From NCBI GenBank assembly GCA_030272155.1, contig CP126202.1:2418001-2482000 (forward strand): a stretch of 64,000 bases of DNA, read 5' to 3'. The number at the start of each line of letters is the position of its first letter. Within the stretch, counting starts at the first letter, position 1. The stretch comes from Tetradesmus obliquus. Lineage: Eukaryota > Chlorophyta > Chlorophyceae > Sphaeropleales > Scenedesmaceae. Position numbers and translations under genes: made by a program. The notes below the pieces were generated by a model. It was given only the letters and a program-made list of their open reading frames with translations, ran no database searches and was not told the origin of the DNA. Shown here piece by piece: positions 25,326-35,640 of this stretch.

Positions 25326-25432
25326 ATCTGTAGCTGCAGTTCAAAGCAGCCCTGGATGCTATTGGCATCGCTGCCATGTCTGACCTGGCGGTAATGCTAT
25401 TTTTGATAAAAGTGTTTGAAGCCATTGCTTAC

Positions 25433-25486
<54 letters not shown>

Positions 25487-26307
25487 TTATTTGTGGTTGC
25501 AGGTCAAGGCAGCGTTGGACAGCATCGCTGCCATGTCTGACCTGGCGTTGACGCAGCTGCAGCTGCCGCTTGGATCAGCAGCAGTCGTCACTAATGGCCG
25601 CACTGTCATCGACTTCAACCCTGCTGCTGGCAATGCCACGCTGGCTCCAGGTGAGCTTGCACGCATCTAGAGCAGCCCTTCAATCAACTACATAATTGCC
25701 GCTGGCAGCATTACAGGGCCTCGCCTGGCACCACATCATGTGGTGCAGTAATTGCACAGATCTATTGCGCAGAACACGAAGGATGTCGCTGTAATGTGCC
25801 GCATCGCAACAGCGCATTATGCTACCATATCAGCTGTGTCTTGCATGCGTGCATGCGGCATGTCAGGCTGCTCCTTCACAGCTACTCATCATGCTGCTCT
25901 GCCTGAACTGCCTGATTGCGTTGGTTGCTGCTTCAACACACCACAACTTGCCTGCTTCCAACAGCTCTGCAGCCGGAGGACTTTGCTCTGCTGCAGCTTT
26001 ACGGCGCCTCATTCAGCATGGGAGATGCGCTGGCAAAGGCAGTGCGCGCTGCTCCAGTTGCTGCTCTGCCTGATGTTCCCAACTTGCTCTCGCCAAGTAA
26101 CTGCTGCTGCTGCTGCTGCTGCTGCCTGCTTTTGCTTCTGCATCTGCCTGCTTCCTGAACTTCTTTCAACAGCTTTGCAGCCGGAGGATTTCGCGCTGCT
26201 GCAGCTCTACGGGGCCTCATTCAGCATGGGCGATGCCCTGGCAAAAGCAGTGCGCGCTGCTCCAGTTGCTGCTCCGCCTGATGTGCCTCACCTGCTCTCG
26301 CCAAGTA

Positions 26308-26349
<42 letters not shown>

Positions 26350-29300
26350 TGCTTTTGCTTCTGCATCTGCCTGCCTCCTGTGTTCCTTTCAACAGCTTTG
26401 CAGCCGGAGGATTTCGCGCTGCTGCAGCTCTACGGTGCGTCATTTAGCATGGGCGATGCCCTGGCCAAGGCAGTGCGAGCAGCAAGGGCAAAGAAGGGAG
26501 CTGACCCGGTGCTAGCGGATGCTGCTGCTGCCAGTGACGTGGTCATGGTGGCTGCGTCGGCGCTGTCTGCGCAGGTCTACCCCGATAGCAGGTGCGCTGC
26601 TTTGTGTACGTACTCTATGTCCCATCCACGCATACAACTCAGTCAGCAGGCAGATTGTGAGCTGTGCAGCTTTCAAGGCAGCACTCTCTGCCTTGCACAC
26701 ATGGCTCAGCTCGCACGTCATGACAGTTCAGCTTGTGGCTGCAGCTGGGCTTGGTCAGCGCATAGGCTTGAGCACATTATGCGCTGCATTGCCCTGCCAC
26801 TGCCCTGTCATCGCAGGTTTGGGTCACTTGCTGCCAAGCAGATCAGTGAGGTGCTGGGCAGCTTGCGTGGCAGGGGCCTCAGCAGTGGGCCCCCAAAGGA
26901 GTCCAGCGAGCTGCATCTGATTTCCTTGCAACCCAAACATTGCCGCTGCAGGCTCAACTCTTAGTGCTGCCAAGCAGATTAGTGAGGTTGGAGCCCTGCA
27001 AGCGCATCAACATACACACACTCTTGCAAACATCATCTTTCACCCTGCCACTGCTCTGTTGCCGCAGGTTCGGCTCGCTTGCTGCCAAGCAAATCAGTGA
27101 GGTGCTGGGCAGCCTGCGTGGGAGGGGCCTGAGCAGTGGGCCCCCTAAGGAGTCCAGCGAGCTGCATCTGACGGCTATCATCAACCCACTGACACGAGAG
27201 GCGCAGCGACTCAGCCAGGTGAGGCTTGAATAATACATTGGACAAAGGCTGGGCAGAACTCTGTCAATCACATGCTCTCAGTGCGCCGGTTATGGTAGCA
27301 TTGTTGGGTTGGGGTTTGTGTCATGTTCAGGGCCTCAGCAGTGGGCCCCCAAAGGAGTCCAGCAAGCTGCACCTGACGGCTATTATCAACCCACTGACAC
27401 TGGAAGCACAGCGGCTCAGCCAGGTGTGTCTTCACATGATCTGAATGTCAAAGCATATTATGAGAGTTCCCAGCTCAAGGTTGGGCGTATGCATGTTGTA
27501 CGCATGCTTGCAAAGCAGTCTGTAGCTCAAGCTGCTGCGCTGCCTGATCTTAGCTGCACAGCAAAGCCCAACAGTGTAGTGCCACTAACTACAATGAACA
27601 TGCTGTGTTCCTTTTGCCTACTGTCCCTGCAGGTGCTGGTGCTGCTGGCTGACGTGCTCAGCCCATCGGTCCAGATCTACCTCAACCCCCAGATGGACCT
27701 GTCGGAGCTGCCACTCAAGAGCTTCTACAGGTGGGTGGGAGCCTCTCAGAGATGCTGCATTTGTTGTTTGGTTTCAGAGAACATGCACTTGAAGCTGCCA
27801 TGCTGGCATCCAGCTGCCACTCATAATTTTGCACAGGTGGTTGAGGGCTGAGCAGACCTGCACCTGCACCTGCATCAATGCAGCTACCAAGATATTCTTT
27901 TATGAGTGTGCGTGTCTTGGGTGTCGACTCGGTGTTGCCGGATCTGCTTTGCGTGCACGTGTGGTTGATTCATGGATGCATCTATCTGTCAATTGCATCA
28001 AGGCTTGTTCTTCTTTGCGCGCCGCTGTACATTGTGAGTTCTGATCTGCTGTGTGCGTGGCCGCTGTGCTGTGCCTGGAACGATTACAATTTGGCTACAG
28101 GTATGCCCTGCCGGACTTCAGCCGCGACGAGTCTGGCCGCATCGCCATGCCCGGCGCGCCATCAGCCTACTTCAACAGGTGAGCCGTACCAGCAGCAGCA
28201 GCAGCAGCAAACCTGTCTGGTGTGATGTTGAGTACCTGTGTCTTTGAAGATTACTGTCTAGGTGACTCACTATGTGGCTCTCATTATTGATACTGACATC
28301 GCCTGCGGGCTACCGCCGCGGTGCGTGTTCACACTCAGCTTAGAGCTGCGACACTGCACTCTGCTGACGCCACGTTGCTGCATTGCACTGCTGCTGTCAT
28401 GCTGCTGTCATGTTTGCAGGCTGCCTCAGCGGCGCGTGTTGACACTGAACTTGGAGCTGCCTGAGTCGTGGCTGGTGGAGCCTGTCATGGCGCTGCACGA
28501 CTTTGACAACCTGAGGCTGGCAGACGTGCATGAACAGGTGCGCACGTCCTCACAGTGGGCCATTAGCTTGTGAATGCTGCTGCTGCTGCTGCTGCTGCTG
28601 CCCTAGGGCTACCTGAGACACATTGTCATGGCTGTGCTGCTGCTGCTGCTGCTGATGCTGATGCTGATGCTGCTCCTGCTGATGTTGCTGCTGCAGGTCG
28701 CATATGCAGAATACGAATTTGAAGCAATCATGCTCAGCGGCAGCTGCTTGACCTCTTGTTTCTGTCGCCACCGCCGCTGCTGCTGCTGCTGCTGTTGCTG
28801 CTGCTACAGGTCGCTTATGCAGAGTATGAGCTCGAAGCGATCATGCTCAGCGGCAGCTGCAGCGAGGTGGGCAGTGACGCCTCGCGCAAGGCGCGGCTGC
28901 CGCCGCCACGCGGCCTGCAGCTGCACCTGGGCACGTCCGCGCAGCCACACCAGGTAAGGTTTCAGATTGGCAATGTCTTGTGGCATGGTGCTTCAGATGG
29001 CATGTTTGGTGTCTCTCTACTGCGCGGCGCGGCCTGCAGCTGCACCTAGGCACGTCCGCGCAGCCGCACCAGGTGAAGGTCGTAGATCAGCAGCACTGTG
29101 TGTTTCTTTGTCTGGTGTACGGCGTCGACCCCGCCGCGCGGCCTGCAGCTGCACCTGGGCACGCCTTCACAGCCGCGCCAGGTGGGGATTACGGCAGTGC
29201 TTTAGCAAGTATTCAATGGAGGTGCTGTTGACGAGCGCCTTGCACATGGTGTATATAGTGTAGTGATGCCATTGATGTGTGTGGCGTCCGCCACGCGGCC

Positions 29301-31558
29301 TGCAGCTGCACCTGGGCACGCCTTCACAGCCACACCAGGTGGGGGTGGGGGCTGGAAAGCTGTGGTGAAGATGGTGCGCTAAGGTTGTTGGTGGTTTGTG
29401 TGCTGTCTTGCTGCCGCCGCCATGCGGCCGGCAGCTGCACCTGGGCAGGCGCGGGCAGCCGCACCAGGTGAGCTTCACCAGTGCTCAATGCACTTGGCTG
29501 TTCCACTAAGCCATCAACAAAGCACTGTGCGCTGTAGGGGCACAGGCTGGTGGTGCACACCGACTGGCAGAAAGCTTTCGCGGATGATTACATCTGTGAT
29601 CGGTGCACAGCGCAAAAAAGGTGTGAGCTCCTGCTGCTCCCTCCTCCCATAGGTGGACACGTTGGTGATGCCGAAGCGTGCGCTGTTTTGAACCAGAAAG
29701 TTCCACTGTACTCATCCTTGGTGATCACCTGCTGCTGCCATGTTGCGACACTTTATTGTGCAGGTGGACCTGCTGGTGATGCAGAACCTGGGCTACTTCT
29801 AGTTAAAAGCCATAACAAATTGATTATATGCTGCTACTGCTGCTACTGCTGCTACTGCTGCTGCTGCTGCTGCTGGCTTACAGGTGGACACGCTGGTGAT
29901 GCAGAACCTGGGCTTCCAGCAAAGCCATGACGAAGTGACTTCATGCTGCTGCTTCTGCTGCTGCTGCTGCTGGCTCACAGGTGGACACGCTGGTGATGCA
30001 GAACCTGGGCTACTTCCAGCTCAAGGCCTCCCCAGGGCTGTGGACACTGTCCATCGCACCAGGTAGGCAACAACGTTCAATCTCAAAGTGCTGCAAATCA
30101 TCTCAGCAATGCGCTGTGACAAGATAGTGGTTGCTTGTGGTTGGCGCACAGCATGCACGGCTGTGGATGCTCTCCATCGCGCCAGGTGGGGGTAACAAAA
30201 AACAACACTTGCACTGCCGCCTCTCAGAGCAATGCACTGTTACCAGCGGTTCGTTGCTTGTGGTTGGTTGGCAGAATGCATAGCTGCGGACGCGCTCCAT
30301 TGTGTTGGGTTGGGCGGCGGCTGAGCTGCATCACATAGACATTGATAGCAAGGGTATGCATGTAAGGGATGTAAGGCATGTATGGTGTAAGGGATGTATG
30401 ATGCGTCACCATGGCTGTGGGGCCTCAGCTGCTTCTTAATTCAGTTGCACCCAACTGCTCAAGCACTACAGAGTCACTGTGGCGAGGCATCTTGGGTGAC
30501 CGTGCCATTGCCTTGACCCGTGTGCTGCTGCCGCCACGCACCTACTGCTGTGCCGTGCAGGCCGCAGCCGGGAGCTGTACCAGCTGCTGTCCATCCTCAT
30601 TGCACAAGCATCGCGGATAATTGTGGGGATTGTAACTATAGGACGACTGTTACTGTCACAAGCATGCAACCTCTGCCTTGCTCGGTGTGTTGTTTGTCTT
30701 TCACTGCATGCAGGCCGCAGCCAGGAGCTGTACCAGCTGCTGTCAAGCACAGGTGGCAGCAGCACGCACGTCACGCTGTGGGGCGGCTCGCGCAGCAGCG
30801 ACAGCAGCAGCAGCAGCAGCAGCCCGGCTGCAGCCAGCGAATCCAATGCCACCACAGACGTGTCCACGCAGGTGCTGCTGCACAGCTTCACTGGTGAGTG
30901 CCAGGTTGCAGAGTTTGCTGCAGATTCCTTTTGTGTTTCAAGCAGCATATGTATTTGTGGTGGTACAACTTTACTCCCTGCGTGATTTGGTGAGATCTTG
31001 GATGTTGATGCAGTTTCCTGCCTGCCCATTGTGCTGTAGGCTGGAGCCTGCATGCCACAGGCTTTGCAGACACGTGTGATGCAAACGCAGGACCCTACAA
31101 ACCAACATCAAACCAACAAATTCCTTTTGCTCGCAGGCAAGTACCTGCTGCTCAAGGTGCAGAAGCGCCCAGGCAAGGAGTCGGAGCCGCTGCTGCCAGC
31201 AGCAGATGACATGAACGCAGTGGCCGCCAGTGCAGCTGCCGCCAAGGCATCTAACGTCATTAACGTGTTCACCGTGGCCAGTGGGCACATGTATGAGCGG
31301 CTGCAGAAGATTATGATTCTGAGCGTGATCAAGAACACCAAGAGCAGGTATGATGTGATGGCAGATGTCTGCAGTCTTTGCAGCATGTCTTCTGTCAGAT
31401 GTAAACAGGAAATTATTCAATGATTTTCTCCGCTTTTGCTGGACTTTGAAGCATTTGAGCACTTTGAAGCAAGTTATCCGCATGCTATGGAAGAGCAGTT
31501 TCAGGCCTCATGCCTGCTGATGTGTGGTTGGCCCGGCGTCAAACTCATGCATGTCTTG

Positions 31559-31595
<37 letters not shown>

Positions 31596-34500
31596 CCCCA
31601 GGGTGAAGTTCTGGATCATCAAGAACTACATGTCGCCCCACCACAGGCGCATCATTCCAGCCATGGCGCAACAAGTGAGCCTAAGCAATGAGAGAGGATA
31701 GTTACATGTGGGTCCTGGCACCATCGTAGATAGTGTGAGCCACAACAGGTTGAACACATGGTCTGAGACCAGAAAAGGACAGTGAGCAATGCTCTTCTGC
31801 GGTTGATCACGCTGGGCAACACACACATGCTTCAGCTCGCTACGCTGCAGTGTGTGCACCCTCACCTGCACTATAAACACCCATTGGCACACATGGATAC
31901 TAGCACACATGTCTCATTCCTCACTGCGCTGCAGTACGGCTTGACTACGAGTTTGTGGCCTACAAGTGGCCGCACTGGCTGCATAATCAGTATACTGCAT
32001 GCTAAAGCACAAGCCTCACACCGCTTGCATTGTTGCTCACAACGCCCCGCTTGTGCCCTAGGGCGCAAGTGGACGGGTAGAGGGTGTGGAGCCCAGGGGC
32101 GCCGCCCCTGGCCACACACATCCTCTTAGCCTTAACTTACCCAGGAGCTGCAGAGCTGCCTGGGTAGTCACTCACTCAATCACATTGTTGCTCACATCTG
32201 CTGCAGTACGGCTTTGACTACGAGTTTGTGACCTACAAGTGGCCGCACTGGCTGCACAAGCAGACCGACAAGCAGCGCGTGATCTGGGCCTACAAGATCC
32301 TCTTCCTGGATGTGTTGTTCTCGCTGGATGTGCCCCGCATGATCTTTGTGGACAGTGACCAGGTCGTGCGCACAGACCTGGCGGAGCTGTACAACATAGA
32401 CCTGAAGGTGAGGCTCATCTTTTATGTCTTCTTGTCCTTTGGATGTGTTTTCAGGGCTTGTGTCTGATATTTGTATTCAGCTACCAGGTCGTCCGCACAG
32501 ACTTGGCAGAGCTCTACAACATGGACCTCAAGGTGAGCCTCCTTGTTGTGTCTTCTTATTCTTGGGTAGTGTTGCCGTGTCCTGTGTGATATCTTCATGG
32601 ACAGCGACCTCTACAACATGGACCTCAAGGTGAGCCTGCTTTGAAATGTATTTGAAGCGCTTTTCAGTCATTGGAGCAGCTGATTAACTTTGATCTTGGG
32701 AACCTAGTGGGTTAAGCGTGAGCTCTTCTTGTGAAAGGCTTGAGGTTACACTGCCACATGTACAGCTGCACAACGTGCCGCACATGGTCTATGTGGACAG
32801 CAACCACCAACCATTGACTTGGCTGAGCTGTACCAACATGGATTTGGATTCGGAGGTGAGCCTCGCGTTACGCATTACGTCTGACAGCAATGAGGTGTTT
32901 GTGACACATTCTGGTAACATTTCAAAGCTGCGTTATGTTGCTACTTATCGTGCCGCAGGGCGCGCCGCTGGCCTACACGCCGTTCCATGACAACAACAAG
33001 GAGATGACACCTAGAAAATCCACAAACCCTGCAACATATGTGTTTGTGCTGCAGGGCGCGCCGCTTGCGTACACGCCATCTTGCGACAACAACAAGGAGA
33101 TGGAGCCCTGGAAACCCAAACTATATCTGAATATATGAATATAAAATGTATCTTTATGCTGACTGCAATGCAGGGCGCGCCGCTGGCCTACACGCCCTTC
33201 TGTGACAACAACAAGGAGATGGAGCCGTACCGCTTCTGGAAGCAGGGCTTCTGGGAGGGCCACCTGCAGGGCAAGCCCTACCACATCAGTGCGCTGTACT
33301 TGATAGATCTTGTGCGCTTCAGGTGGGACAGCAAAAAAAGTTGTCAAAGATTAGCGTCACTGCATGTTTGAAATCTACTTGAAATCTACTTATATTATTT
33401 GCGTTTGTTTGACGGGAGGTTGAGTATTGCAAAGTTCTGGGTTGTGTATAAGGTGTTTTTGATGTTTTGGTAGAAGCAGGGCTTCTGGGAGGGCCACCTG
33501 CAGGGCAGGCCCTACCACATCAGTGCGCTGTACCTCATTGACCTCGTGCGCTTCAGGTGCGTTGTGTGGGATATGTTTTTGGGCGTTTTGTTGATTGGGC
33601 TTTTACAAATGGCGTTGAATGTGGCATCTGATTGCCCTCAACCTCTTTTCCAGTGCCAGCCCGCTGCCAGCGCTGTAATATGTGTGCAGCAGCAGCGCCA
33701 AAAGTGTGGCGGCATTTGATCGCAATGCTTGCACATCTAGAACTGCAATTGTTCTGGGAGGGCCACCTGCGGGGCAGGCCGTGCCATACATCAGCGCGCT
33801 GTACCTGATTGACCTCGTGCGTTTCAGGTGCCGTGGTACTTGTTTTTCTTTTGCAAATGGTATGTATGTTGATGAGAAAGCCATCCGACACGATGCACAA
33901 AGCACCGCCAACATGCAAACATGGCACAGATTGGCATTGCCATGTTGCTGCGGCAGCGCAAGACCTAACAAGCCTACGATTGTACTTGGGTGATCTTGTG
34001 CGCTTCAGCTGGGTATGGGAAGCGTCTGGTTGTTTCGTTGGTGCAACAACCAATAGCAAGCACCACTACTAGTGCTTGGGCTGAAACTGATGCAGCATTC
34101 ACAAAAAACCTGGCTACGCTTACGCTGTGCTGCTCGCTGCCTGCTTCGTTCTACACACACCGCAGGCAGCTGGGTGCTGGGGACCATTACCGTGTGGTTT
34201 ACGACAACCTGTCAAAAGACCCCAACAGCCTTGCCAACCTGGACCAGGACCTGCCTAATCATGCACAGCACACCATTGATTTTGAGTGTTAGTTCTGTGT
34301 GATTGTCACAGCGCAGGCAGCTGGGCTTGGGGCACCGGCACCGTGTGGTGTTTTGCTTCTGAGTACACTCAACCTACTGCTTGTCGCATTATCGTCTTGT
34401 GCCGCACCGCAGGCAGCTGGGTGCGGGTGATCACTACCGTGTGGTCTACGACAACCTGTCAAAGGACCCCAACAGCTTGGCAAACCTGGACCAGGACCTG

Positions 34501-35640
34501 CCTAATTATGCGCAGCACACGATACCTATCCACAGCCTGCCCCAGGAATGGCTGTGGTGCGAGAGTTGGTGCGGCGATGAGACCAAACCCAAGGTGAGTT
34601 TTCAAAAGGCAGGCACCTGTTCTGTGTACAGTTGCACAGCCTGCCCCAGGAGTGGCTGTGGTGCGAGAGCTGGTGCGGCAATGAGACAAAGCCCAAGGTG
34701 AGACACTTGGCAAGCATGCGATGCATTGCCTAGATACCTGGTTGACTGCAGCTGAAGGTGGCTGTGGTGCGAGAGCTGGTGCGGCGAGGAGACAAAGCCC
34801 AAGGTGGGTGTTGTTGAACAGCAGCAAGTGTGTTGCTTTTGAGTTTCAGACAATATGTGTATCTCAAGAAAGATGCGAGGGCTGGTGCGGCGGCGAGACC
34901 AAGCCCAAGGTGAGTTCACAACAGCAAATACGGGTGTAGACTTTCTAGATTTACAACCACCCCAAGATCAAGCTGCAGCTTGTTTGTGACTGTGGTTTAT
35001 TTGTTACACGTCATTGACGCAACAGTATGTCGTGTATTGATCAACTGCAGGCGCGCACCATCGACCTGTGCAACAACCCCAAGACGAAGGAGCCGAAGCT
35101 GCAGGCGGCGCGCCGCATTGTGGCTGAGTGGCCTGGCCTGGACCAGGAGCAGGCAGACTTCACGGCACAGGTGGGCTTTCCTTAGCATGCTTGGGTTTTC
35201 TGCCTGCAAAAGCAGAGCTGCGTGCTGTTCTCCTCAGCATTGGGCGTGGATGCTACGCTGTGTGGGGCATCACGCATCAGAGGAGGCATTTTAAACTACA
35301 TGACAGCTGCCCTGTGCACCTCTGCAATGCTTGTCCTTGCGCTGAGTGTTGCATGTTGTTTTACGCAAAACTTGAGCTGTTGATGTCAATCCGCTTGACT
35401 CTCCCTTTCAACCTTGGGTGGCTATCTAAAACCTTGGGTGGCTATCTAAACTGACACCTCTTTCCTTGACAACCTCCACAGGTTGATGCCAAGTTCAAGG
35501 CCCAGGAGGCAGCCTTTGCTGCTGACAACGAGGATGAAGCAGATCCAGCAGCAGCAGCAGCAGCAGCAGACGAAACAACTGATGCGACAGCAGGAGGTGC
35601 TGCCGGAGACTTCGCAGCTACGGACCACTCAGAGCTTTGA
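14063..35640 (+). CDS. UGGT: UDP-glucose:glycoprotein glucosyltransferase (UGGT)
   Basis: Reglucosylates misfolded N-glycoproteins in the ER lumen so that calnexin/calreticulin rebinds them. My 33 exons: 14063-14212, 14395-14526, 14881-14970, 15316-15487, 15818-15963, 16668-16982, 17527-17655, 17956-18070, 18437-18594, 18786-18979, 19635-19743, 20196-20441, 21713-21799, 22523-22690, 23385-23474, 24018-24287, 24799-24987, 25503-25650, 26396-26591, 27068-27218, 27633-27730, 28101-28178, 28420-28537, 28810-28953, 29981-30062, 30714-30893, 31137-31347, 31602-31674, 32207-32407, 33174-33322, 34413-34593, 35051-35170, 35482-35640. All phases agree and total 1,682 residues, close to the family's usual length. 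Seen: signal peptide [17 protein letters not shown]; folding-sensor region with [15 protein letters not shown]24 domain from about residue 1360 with [29 protein letters not shown] (DSD about 1462-1464), [22 protein letters not shown] and TIDLCNNP; an acidic/alanine tail ending in HSEL, an HDEL-like ER-retention signal. Confidence 0.97.
15930..16720 (+). repeat. About 107-bp array of five copies of UGGT exon 6 head
   Basis: The acceptor plus first 50-60 bases of exon 6 (gcaggcggtgcatgc, then a GAGGAGCAGCTAGTGCTC block) recurs near 16240, 16347, 16454 and 16560 before the real exon at 16668. Only the last copy continues into coding sequence. Each copy keeps an AG acceptor. Confidence 0.9.
17035..17106 (+). 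repeat. Copy of UGGT exon 6 tail
   Basis: The last 65 or so bases of exon 6 (CTGGTGCAGGAG through GAGAGCATCAAG and its gt donor) are repeated in intron 6 with a few substitutions. Confidence 0.9.
17176..17215 (+). repeat. (TGTAA)8 array in UGGT intron 6
   Basis: Eight perfect tandem TGTAA pentamers. TGTAA is the chlorophyte poly(A) signal, so this is an array of potential cleavage/polyadenylation signals on the sense strand, inside a gene. Confidence 0.95.
17389..18366 (+). repeat. Partial copies of UGGT exons 7, 8 and 9
   Basis: Exon 7 head is copied at 17389-17435 and exon 7 tail at about 17725-17779. Exon 8 head is copied at about 17841-17878 and exon 9 head at about 18309-18370. Each copy carries one of the exon's two splice sites and then diverges or lacks the other site, so none is a complete exon. 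Confidence 0.85.
19052..19610 (+). repeat. Copies of UGGT exon 10 tail and exon 11 head
   Basis: The exon 10 tail (CCTGGGAGGCTGGGCC through CAAAG and donor) is repeated at about 19052-19171 and 19243-19361, with a degraded piece at about 19437-19500. The exon 11 head is copied at about 19560-19605. The first copies are over 90 percent identical by eye. Confidence 0.88.
20455..21650 (+). repeat. 1.2-kb alternating purine-pyrimidine (TG/CG) tract
   Basis: Intron 12 of UGGT is filled with TGTG, TGCG, CGCG and TGCATG steps with few breaks. Such alternating sequence is the classic substrate for left-handed Z-DNA. It creates long meaningless open frames on both strands. A short related tract lies at 23515-23570. 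Confidence 0.9.
21942..22381 (+). repeat. Three copies of UGGT exon 14 head
   Basis: The block CATCTGCCGAAGCCGTCTTGG plus GGCTCAACGGCATGCTGGCA of exon 14 (real copy from 22523) is repeated in diverged form at about 21942-21985, 22097-22166 and 22313-22381. The latter two copies keep the upstream GTGCAG acceptor. Confidence 0.88.
22625..23196 (+). repeat. 252-bp tandem repeat covering UGGT exon 14 tail and donor
   Basis: The segment starting GTGATGGGCGAGATGCAG recurs at 22625, 22877 and 23129, exactly 252 bp apart and nearly identical. The unit contains the last 66 coding bases of exon 14, the GAGCCG|gtgag donor and part of intron 14. High identity indicates a recent duplication. Confidence 0.95.
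23724..23940 (+). repeat. Two copies of UGGT exon 16 head
   Basis: Acceptor plus GCCACCCAGGTGCCAAAGC of exon 16 is copied at about 23726-23780 and 23881-23940 before the real exon at 24018. Confidence 0.88.
24402..24530 (+). repeat. In-frame copy of UGGT exon 16 tail with both splice sites
   Basis: 129 bp flanked by tttgtaag and gtgcgc encodes a near-duplicate of the end of exon 16 (from [20 protein letters not shown] to ATARK). It has phase 0 on both sides and no stop, so it could be spliced in as a 43-residue optional exon. A shorter degraded copy follows at about 24685-24735. Confidence 0.8.
25205..26272 (+). repeat. Copies of UGGT exon 18 and exon 19 heads
   Basis: Exon 18 head is copied at about 25210-25262 and 25333-25390. 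Exon 19 head (CTCTGCAGCCGGAGGA through AAGGCAGTGCGCGCTGC) is copied at about 25966-26061 and 26172-26272, each with an aacag acceptor. The real exons start at 25503 and 26396. Confidence 0.88.
25435..25482 (+). repeat. (CTG)16 tract before the UGGT exon 18 acceptor
   Basis: A pure CTG run lies directly upstream of the exon 18 acceptor. Similar runs precede acceptors at 14881, 15316, 18437, 21713, 26396, 28810, 29981 and 31602. Confidence 0.9.
26816..27424 (+). repeat. Copies of UGGT exon 20
   Basis: A near-complete copy lies at 26816-26922: it has an acceptor but loses homology before the donor. A fragment lies at about 26953-26990, and a tail copy with its donor at about 27329-27424. The real exon is 27068-27218. 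Confidence 0.9.
28307..29468 (+). repeat. Copies of UGGT exon 23 head and exon 24 head and tail
   Basis: Exon 23 head is copied at about 28307-28347 and exon 24 head at 28697-28747. Exon 24 tail (GCGGCCTGCAGCTGCACC, then CACCAG and the donor) is repeated four times downstream, near 29028, 29138, 29296 and 29418. The four tail copies are spaced irregularly. Confidence 0.88.
29652..30602 (+). repeat. Copies of UGGT exon 25 head and exon 26 head
   Basis: GGTGGACACGCTGGTGATGC recurs at about 29652, 29762 and 29882 before the real exon 25 at 29981; the last two have CTG tracts before them. Short exon 25 tail echoes lie near 30150-30190 and 30270-30310. Exon 26 head is copied at about 30558-30602. 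Confidence 0.85.
31936..32632 (+). repeat. Copies of UGGT exon 29 head and tail
   Basis: Exon 29 head is copied at 31936-31990. The tail after the DSD motif is copied at 32488-32532 and, shorter, at about 32608-32632. The 32488-32532 copy is 45 bp, has a cag acceptor and gtgagc donor, and is phase 0 on both sides, encoding [15 protein letters not shown]. Confidence 0.88.
32800..34010 (+). repeat. Copies of UGGT exon 30 head and tail
   Basis: Exon 30 head (GGCGCGCCGCTGGCCTACAC to AACAAGGAGATG) is copied at about 32959-33007 and 33057-33110. The exon tail with its CTTCAG|gt donor is copied at about 33475-33556 and 33754-33828, with a trace near 33985-34010. The real exon is 33174-33322. Confidence 0.88.
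34166..34911 (+). repeat. Copies of UGGT exon 31 head and tail
   Basis: The exon 31 head is copied nearly whole at about 34166-34272 and as a fragment at about 34314-34350. The exon tail (GTGGTGCGAGAGCTGGTGCG to CCCAAG and donor) is copied at about 34634-34697, 34757-34803 and 34875-34911. Confidence 0.88.
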
